DNA of 5,343 bases from Betaproteobacteria bacterium. GTDB taxonomy: Bacteria > Pseudomonadota > Gammaproteobacteria > Burkholderiales > Usitatibacteraceae. Below are positions 1 through 3,798 of this stretch, piece by piece. Location: positions 1 to 5,343 of the forward strand of contig JAAOZZ010000436.1 in assembly GCA_012274175.1 (NCBI GenBank), given 5' to 3'. The notes below the pieces were generated by a model. It did not search any database. It saw only the letters and a program-made list of their open reading frames with translations, and was not told the origin of the DNA. A program made the position numbers and the translations under genes. How positions within the stretch are numbered: the stretch's first letter is position 1; each line of letters opens with the position of its first letter.

Positions 1-818
1 CGGGCGTCTATCGCTTCTACGGCGTGAACGACCTGCCGATCTACATCGGCAAGAGCGTGAACCTGCGCGATCGCATCCGCTCCCACTTTTCCGGCGACCA
101 TCGCTCGGCGAACGACCTGCGCCTCTCGGGCGAGATCCTGCGCATCGAGGTGGACGAGACCGCGGGGGAGCTGGGAGCGCTCCTGCGCGAGGCGCGCCTG
201 GTGAAGGAGCTCCTGCCGCTGCACAACTACCGGCTGCGCCGCAAGGTGAACGCCTGCTTCGTGCGCCTGCCCGACCTGCGCGCGCCTCCCGAGATCGTCA
301 CCACCAACGACATCGACTGGGCCGCGCGCGGCACCGGCGCCGAGACGCTCTTCGGGCCGTTCGCGACCCGGGCACACGTGCGGCAAATGCTCGAGGGCAT
401 CGCCGGCGAGCACGGCCTGTGCTGGCGCCAGCTCGGGTGGGAGAAGCGCGGGGGTCCCTGTTTCGCGCGCCAGGTGAAGCGCTGCCGGGGGGCGTGTATC
501 GGCGAGGAAACGCCGGAGATGCACCACCTGAGGCTCGCCACGGCGCTGGCCCCCCATCGCGTCGCCGACTGGCCGTGGCCGGGGCGCGTCGTCGTGCGCG
601 AGCGCCATCCCGACGGCCGCTTCGAGGAGGCGCACGTCTTCGACCGATGGTGCCACCTGGGGACCGCGCGCTCCGAGGAGGCGCTCGCCGACCTCGCGCA
701 AGCGCGCTGCGAGATCGACTTCGATCCCGACATCTACCGCATCGTGCAGGCCCACGTCGCCAAGCACCCGCGCTCGGTGGTGCGCCTGGAGGATTGCCAC
801 GCGTACGGCGCGGATTGA
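1..818 (+). CDS. UvrC/Cho-type GIY-YIG endonuclease, 5' end missing
   Basis: This is the C-terminal 272 residues of a nuclease that cuts damaged DNA in the manner of UvrC or its short relative Cho. The reading frame is open to the left edge. The GVY half of the GIY-YIG motif is encoded at 3-11, so the GTG at 24 is internal and the true start lies outside the window. Counting from 3, the YIG element is at residues 14-16, followed by Lys17, an N-L-R-x-R helix, the likely metal-binding Glu63 (in LLREARL) and Asn75. A cysteine cluster follows at 140, 153, 161 and 165 (C-x12-C-x7-C-x3-C, containing GPCF and CRGAC), as in UvrC, where four such cysteines are reported to hold an iron-sulphur cluster. 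No UvrB-binding, RNase H-like or helix-hairpin-helix region follows, which favours Cho over UvrC. Betaproteobacteria also have this module fused behind a DnaQ-type exonuclease, and the missing 5' end prevents a choice. Confidence 0.88.
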   Translation, partial: GVYRFYGVNDLPIYIGKSVNLRDRIRSHFSGDHRSANDLRLSGEILRIEVDETAGELGALLREARLVKELLPLHNYRLRRKVNACFVRLPDLRAPPEIVTTNDIDWAARGTGAETLFGPFATRAHVRQMLEGIAGEHGLCWRQLGWEKRGGPCFARQVKRCRGACIGEETPEMHHLRLATALAPHRVADWPWPGRVVVRERHPDGRFEEAHVFDRWCHLGTARSEEALADLAQARCEIDFDPDIYRIVQAHVAKHPRSVVRLEDCHAYGAD

Positions 819-827
819 CCGCGGTCA
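816..827. repeat. 12-bp palindrome holding both convergent stop codons
   Basis: TGACCGCGGTCA is identical to its reverse complement. Its first three bases are the TGA stop of the GIY-YIG nuclease gene, and its last three are the stop of the minus-strand SRAP gene. Pairing does not extend beyond the 12 bases and no T-tract follows on either strand. It is therefore a poor intrinsic terminator. No other terminator fits in the 6-bp gap, so any termination signal for either gene must lie within the other gene. Confidence 0.5.
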
Positions 828-1571
828 CTCGAAGCCATCGAGGGTGCCTTGGCGGGGGTCGGTCGCGGAAGTCCCGGGGGCGGCCCGTCCCGCGACCGGC
901 GGCGGCGCTTGCGGATCGAGCTCCTGCGGGCTTTGCGCTTCGAACCGCGAGCTGTTGAGCGCACGCGTGACCTCGCGCTCGCGCATCGGCCCGTCAGGGT
1001 AGGGACGCAGGCGCGCCCAGGCTTCCTCGGGGGGAAGCGTGATCCACGGCTCGATGTCCTCGGGGTCGAGGATCGCCGGCATGCGATCGTGCATGCCGGT
1101 CATGAACCGGTTCGCGGCGGTGGTCACCACGGCAAAGGTCTCGAGCGGCTCTCCCCGCGGGTCGTTCCAACGCTCCCACAAACCGGCGAAGGCGACGAGG
1201 GGCCGGCCGTCCACGGTGATGGCATGGGGCACCCGATGTCCCGCGTCCCCCGTCCATTCGTAGAAGCCCGAGGCGGGGATCGCGCAGCGGCGTGCCTTCA
1301 GCGCCTGGCGGAAGGCGGGCTTCTCCCGCAGGGTCTCGCTGCGGGCATTGATCATCTTGTTGCCCACGGACGGATCCTTCGCCCAGAACGGCACCAGGCC
1401 CCAGCGCAACATCGCCACCTCGCGCCCCGTGCCGTCCTGCGCCGCACGGATCACGGGCGCGCCCTGCGTGGGCGCGATGTTGAAGCGCTTGCGGATGCGG
1501 TCGTGCACCGGCACCTGGAAGGTGTAGGCGATGACGTTGCCGTCGGCGTCGAGGAAGTAGCGGCTGCACAT
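825..1571 (-). CDS. yedK: SRAP-family abasic-site-processing protein (YedK/HMCES type)
   Basis: This 248-residue SOS-response-associated peptidase (SRAP) family protein is a relative of E. coli YedK and human HMCES. Proteins of this family form a covalent thiazolidine link to abasic sites in single-stranded DNA and so shield them. The active-site residues are all visible: Cys2, exposed when Met1 is removed, Asn75 (INAR), Glu105 (GFYEW) and His161 (MHDRMP). The spacing nearly matches E. coli YedK. Other family blocks are FNIAPTQ (30-36), LRWGLVPFWAK (55-65) and GLWERW (130-135). The chemistry requires Cys at position 2, which fixes the start at the ATG ending at 1571. The N-terminus is MCSR where many members have MCGR. 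The last ~40 residues form a Pro/Ala-rich, probably disordered tail ending QGTLDGFE, which may be a sliding-clamp-binding peptide. There is no Shine-Dalgarno sequence, and no LexA box (CTGT-N8-ACAG type) was seen upstream. Confidence 0.95.
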   Translation of the reverse strand: MCSRYFLDADGNVIAYTFQVPVHDRIRKRFNIAPTQGAPVIRAAQDGTGREVAMLRWGLVPFWAKDPSVGNKMINARSETLREKPAFRQALKARRCAIPASGFYEWTGDAGHRVPHAITVDGRPLVAFAGLWERWNDPRGEPLETFAVVTTAANRFMTGMHDRMPAILDPEDIEPWITLPPEEAWARLRPYPDGPMREREVTRALNSSRFEAQSPQELDPQAPPPVAGRAAPGTSATDPRQGTLDGFE

Positions 1572-1577
1572 GGGCCC

Positions 1578-1583
1578 ATTATA
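1578..1583 (-). promoter_or_regulatory. Perfect -10 hexamer TATAAT for yedK, possibly leaderless
   Basis: On the minus strand, TATAAT matches the sigma-70 -10 consensus exactly. Only six bases (GGGCCC) separate it from the yedK ATG, so the expected transcription start falls on or within a base of the A of that ATG. Together with the missing Shine-Dalgarno sequence, this suggests a leaderless mRNA. No recognisable -35 box stands 16-18 bp upstream, where the DNA is a GC run. Confidence 0.45.
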
Positions 1584-1585
1584 TT
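1580..1585 (+). promoter_or_regulatory. Candidate -10 hexamer TATATT for the SRPBCC operon
   Basis: TATATT lies in the same A/T-rich island as the minus-strand TATAAT, overlapping it by four bases. Initiation about 7 bases downstream would give a 5' leader of roughly 30 nt containing the ribosome binding site. The -35 position (about 1557-1562) does not match TTGACA, so the assignment is tentative. Confidence 0.3.
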
Positions 1586-1605
1586 AAGTGCGGTAAGCTA
1601 CGCGC

Positions 1606-1612
1606 GGGAGGG
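1606..1612 (+). promoter_or_regulatory. Shine-Dalgarno sequence for the SRPBCC gene
   Basis: GGGAGGG lies 8 bases before the ATG at 1621. It is a strong match to the anti-Shine-Dalgarno sequence and supports that start. It contrasts with the divergent yedK gene, which has no such site. Confidence 0.75.
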
Positions 1613-1620
1613 CAAGCACG

Positions 1621-2151
1621 ATGAAGATCGTCCAGTGGACGCTCGCGGTGGTGGGCGTGGTCGTGCTCGCGATCGTGGTCGCGGGGGTCGCGCTGCCGTC
1701 GAAATTCACGGTGGCGCGCTCGGTCACGATTTCCGCGCCCGCGGACCGGATCTACGACTACGTGGTCGAGCCGCGCCAGTGGGCCAAGTGGAGCGTGTGG
1801 CAGCAACGCGATCCACGCATGCGCGTCGCCTACGCGGGGCCACCCTTCGGAATGGGGGCGAAGTGGTCGTGGGAGAGCGCCAAGGAAGGCAGCGGCAACA
1901 TGGAGTTCACGCGGGTCGTGCCCAATGCACTGGTGGAATACTCCCTGGTGTTCGCCGACTACGGCATGCGCTCCACCGGCGCCTTCAGGCTCCAGTCGGT
2001 GGGAAACGCCACGATCGTCACCTGGACCAACACGGGGGACGTGGGCGGAAATCCGCTCAAGCACTACCTCGCGCTCATGATGGACCGGATGGTGGGCCCG
2101 GACTTCGAGCAGGGACTCGCCAACCTGAAGGCGCTCGCCGAGAAGCCATGA
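1621..2151 (+). CDS. Membrane-anchored SRPBCC (START-like, polyketide-cyclase type) protein
   Basis: This 176-residue protein has one N-terminal hydrophobic helix (about residues 5-25) ending in LPSKF, followed by a SRPBCC domain (about 28-172). Members of this helix-grip fold bind hydrophobic ligands in a deep cavity. Visible family hallmarks are the opening strand VARSVTISAPADRIYDYV, the W-x-x-W-S-V-W block (54-60) followed by RDPRMRVAYAGPP, the central FGMGAKWSW (76-84), the late strand ATIVTWTNTGDVGG (130-143) and the closing helix MMDRMVGPDFEQGLANLK (153-170). Such proteins are widespread, usually uncharacterised and often labelled polyketide cyclase without proof of catalysis. The helix has no lipobox or clear signal-peptidase site, so the domain is probably tethered to the inner membrane. 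It leads the operon, and its stop overlaps the next start (ATGATG at 2148-2153). The ligand is unknown. Confidence 0.87.
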   Translation: MKIVQWTLAVVGVVVLAIVVAGVALPSKFTVARSVTISAPADRIYDYVVEPRQWAKWSVWQQRDPRMRVAYAGPPFGMGAKWSWESAKEGSGNMEFTRVVPNALVEYSLVFADYGMRSTGAFRLQSVGNATIVTWTNTGDVGGNPLKHYLALMMDRMVGPDFEQGLANLKALAEKP

Positions 2152-2872
2152 TGGAACTCGCGAGCGAGCATCCCGCGGCGACGCGATCCTGCCCGAGCTG
2201 CGGCACGGCGATGCGCCGCGGGACCTACGAGCGCAGGCCCGTCGGCGCCCTCGACCTCGACATGTGTTTCGATTGCCAGGCGATCTGGTTCGACCAGTAC
2301 GAAAGCGCGCAGTTGACGCCCGGCTCGGTGCTCGAGGTCTTCCGCGTGATCCACGAGCAGTCGCAGCGCCCCGCGCGCCCGCTGTCGCAGACCGTGCGCT
2401 GCGTGGCGTGCCGCGCGCGCCTGCAGCTCACCCACGACATCCAGCGCACCAACCGCATCGTCTACTACCGCTGTCCCGAGGGCCACGGGCGGTTCACCAC
2501 GTTCATCCAGTTCCTGCGGGAGAAGAATTTCGTGCGCTCGCTCACCGCACCCGAAGTGCAGCGGTTGCGGGCGAAGGTGGCGCAGGTGCGCTGCTCGAGC
2601 TGTGGTGCGCCCATCGACCTCGCGCGCGATTCGGAGTGTTCCTACTGCCACGCGCCCATCGCGATCCTCGACGCGGACGCAGTGAGCCGGGAGCTGTCCG
2701 AGCTGGGGGATCAGGAGCGGCGGCGCAAGACGGTGAACCCGCGGCGGCGGTGGAAGCGCTGCTCGAGGGCGAACGCCTCGAGCGCCGGCTGGGCCAGCCG
2801 CCATGGGATTCGGGGCCCGTCGACCTCGTGCACGAGGCGCTGGGATTGCTCATGCGGCCCTTTCAGGAGTGA
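2148..2872 (+). CDS. Triple zinc-ribbon (zf-TFIIB type) protein with a probable single-base frameshift
   Basis: This is a Cys-rich protein of about 241 residues if an apparent frameshift is corrected. The first frame gives residues 1-197 with three zinc-ribbon sites: Cys15/18 with Cys40/43 (zf-TFIIB-like, followed by IWFDQYE), Cys85/88 with Cys109/His113, and Cys149/152 with Cys164/167. After the codons for T-V-N (to 2738), that frame becomes Arg/Ser/Cys-rich shadow sequence. The frame one base back instead gives PAAAVEALLEGERLERRLG and ends MRPFQE at the TGA 2870-2872, with normal codon use. One base therefore seems to be missing near 2738-2741. Left uncorrected, the frame runs on to 3305 and fuses to the next lipoprotein. 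The start is ATG 2148 or 2151, coupled to the preceding stop. GAGAAG just upstream is a weak ribosome site and fits 2151 better. The function is unknown; nucleic-acid or protein binding is a guess. Confidence 0.7.
2865..2869 (+). promoter_or_regulatory. Shine-Dalgarno sequence for the first META lipoprotein
   Basis: AGGAG lies 7 bases before the ATG at 2877 and directly abuts the TGA (2870-2872) that ends the corrected zinc-ribbon frame. It shows that the lipoprotein has its own start and is not a C-terminal domain of the upstream protein. Confidence 0.8.
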
Positions 2873-2876
2873 AGAC

Positions 2877-3305
2877 ATGACGAAGCGGTTCGTGCCGGCG
2901 ATTCTCGCCTCGATCGTCCTCGCGGCGGCCCAGGGTTGCGCCACTCCCAAGGAGCCTCCGCCGAAGCCTTTCGCAGGCACCCGGTGGACGCTGGTGCTCG
3001 ACATTCCCCGGGGCGGCGAGGCGCCGTGGCTGCGGTTCGGCGACGAGCGCATGGAAGGCTACGGCGGATGCAACCGGATCGAGGCGCGCTATGTCCTAGA
3101 CACGGTGGGCGCCGGCGCGATCGCCGTCGGCCGCATCGAGACCGGGCGGCGCGGTTGCGACCCGGGGGTTCAGGCGGCCGAGAACCGCATGCTCGAGGTG
3201 CTGCAGGCGGCCTCGAGCTACGCGGTCACCGGCAGCATGCTGAGCATGACGGGTTCCGGCGGGACACTGTGGTTCCGCGCCCGCGACGAGAAAGGCGGGA
3301 AATGA
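2877..3305 (+). CDS. META-domain (HslJ-like) lipoprotein 1
   Basis: This 142-residue exported protein has a signal peptide with basic residues at 3-4, a hydrophobic stretch (5-18) and a probable lipoprotein cysteine at 21. The lipobox, AQGC, is acceptable but weaker than L-A-A/G-C. Residue +2 is Ala, not Asp, so the usual rule predicts outer-membrane sorting. A Pro/Lys-rich linker leads into a META domain (about 32-137) with the family landmarks FAGTRWTL (32-39), LRFGDERMEGYGGCNR (52-67), IETGRRGC (87-94), the helix ENRMLEVL (102-109) and a final strand TLWFRA. Cys65 and Cys94 could form a disulphide. HslJ of E. coli is a heat-inducible META-domain lipoprotein linked to novobiocin resistance; this protein's own role is unknown. 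The ATG at 2877 is chosen from its ribosome binding site and the signal peptide. The stop overlaps the next start as ATGA. Confidence 0.85.
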   Translation: MTKRFVPAILASIVLAAAQGCATPKEPPPKPFAGTRWTLVLDIPRGGEAPWLRFGDERMEGYGGCNRIEARYVLDTVGAGAIAVGRIETGRRGCDPGVQAAENRMLEVLQAASSYAVTGSMLSMTGSGGTLWFRARDEKGGK

Positions 3306-3736
3306 CGATGCGCAATGCCATCGGTTGGTTGTGTGCCCTCGGGCTTGCCGCGTGCGCCGTGGACCCCACGCCCGGGACCCCGGCGGCGCCGCAACCGGTG
3401 CGGGCATCGCTCGTCGGCACCCGCTGGGTGGGTGTGGCGGATCCGTCCGCCGATCACCGCGGGCTGCCACGCCTGGAATTCGTGCGCGAAGGACGCCTGT
3501 CTGGATATACCGGGTGCAACATGATGTCCGGCGCGTGGCAGATGGAAGGCGAGCAGGTGCGGCTGGGCGCGCTCGTCACCACGAAGCGCCTGTGCATGGG
3601 CCCCGAGGGAGAGACGGAACGCCGTTTCCTCGCCGCGATGGGTGAGGGCGCCCGCGGCAAGCGCGAAGGCGACCGGCTCGTGTTCACCGGGCCCGGCGGG
3701 GCGCGCTTCGAATTCCGCGAGGCGGCGGCGACATGA
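3302..3736 (+). CDS. META-domain (HslJ-like) lipoprotein 2
   Basis: This 144-residue protein has a short signal peptide and a clear lipobox, L-A-A-C, with Cys18 as the acylation site. Ala at +2 predicts the outer membrane. A Pro/Ala-rich linker (21-35) precedes a META domain (about 37-140): LVGTRWVGV (37-45), LEFVREGRLSGYTGCN (58-73), TTKRLC (93-98), the helix ETERRFLAAM and a final strand ARFEFRE. Cys72 and Cys98 match the cysteine pair of the preceding lipoprotein. The two are tandem paralogs that have diverged strongly. Position 3302 gives an ATGA overlap with the upstream stop and implies translational coupling. A second in-frame ATG at 3308 would shorten the signal peptide by two residues and is equally possible. 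It is the last gene of the cluster. The substrate or partner is unknown. Confidence 0.83.
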   Translation: MTMRNAIGWLCALGLAACAVDPTPGTPAAPQPVRASLVGTRWVGVADPSADHRGLPRLEFVREGRLSGYTGCNMMSGAWQMEGEQVRLGALVTTKRLCMGPEGETERRFLAAMGEGARGKREGDRLVFTGPGGARFEFREAAAT

Positions 3737-3754
3737 GCCGCGCCGCCTTGTCGA

Positions 3755-3795
3755 GGGTCCGCTTCGCGGATCCATAGTCCTTCCAAGGATCCGCG
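3755..3795. terminator. Alternative hairpins in the convergent gap, possible bidirectional terminator
   Basis: Two stems share one arm. Stem A pairs 3755-3762 with 3766-3773 (8 bp, one G-U, 3-nt loop). Stem B pairs CGCGGATCC at 3765-3773 with GGATCCGCG at 3787-3795 (perfect 9 bp, 13-nt loop). They cannot form together. The stems lie between the last META gene stop (3736) and the Kup stop (3799-3801), where a shared terminator is expected. Neither is followed by a proper T-tract on either strand, so efficient intrinsic termination is uncertain. Confidence 0.45.
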
Positions 3796-3798
3796 GCC

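Larger units (their letters stand above)
1572..1620. promoter_or_regulatory. Divergent intergenic region between yedK and the SRPBCC operon
   Basis: This 49-bp gap must hold the 5' signals of two divergent transcription units unless their promoters lie inside the opposite gene. It contains a short A/T-rich island at about 1578-1587 in otherwise G/C-rich DNA, with -10-like hexamers on both strands that overlap each other. I see no good -35 element at 16-18 bp spacing on either strand. The plus-strand side also carries a strong ribosome binding site. Confidence 0.55.

Noticed and set aside
419..958. A plus-strand open frame overlapping the ends of the GIY-YIG and yedK genes
   Set aside because: It gives Ala/Arg/Gly-rich shadow sequence with no domain and runs across two well-supported genes.
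1572..1620. A LexA-type SOS operator was looked for upstream of yedK
   Set aside because: No CTGT-N8-ACAG-like sequence is present in the intergenic region, so SOS control cannot be supported from the sequence.
2735..2741. Programmed -1 frameshifting as the explanation for the zinc-ribbon frame change
   Set aside because: G-AAC-CCG is not a canonical slippery heptamer, and I saw no clear downstream stem with spacing typical of such sites. An indel or sequencing error is simpler.
849..3305. A very long plus-strand open frame that could be read as one 818-residue protein
   Set aside because: Its first part is antisense to yedK and then passes out of frame through the SRPBCC gene. Only 2148 to about 2738 and 2877-3305 are real coding sequence, and these belong to two separate genes.
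3733..3777. A 14-codon open frame starting with an ATG that overlaps the last META stop
   Set aside because: It is too short, has no family, and lies within the hairpin region. It is probably fortuitous.
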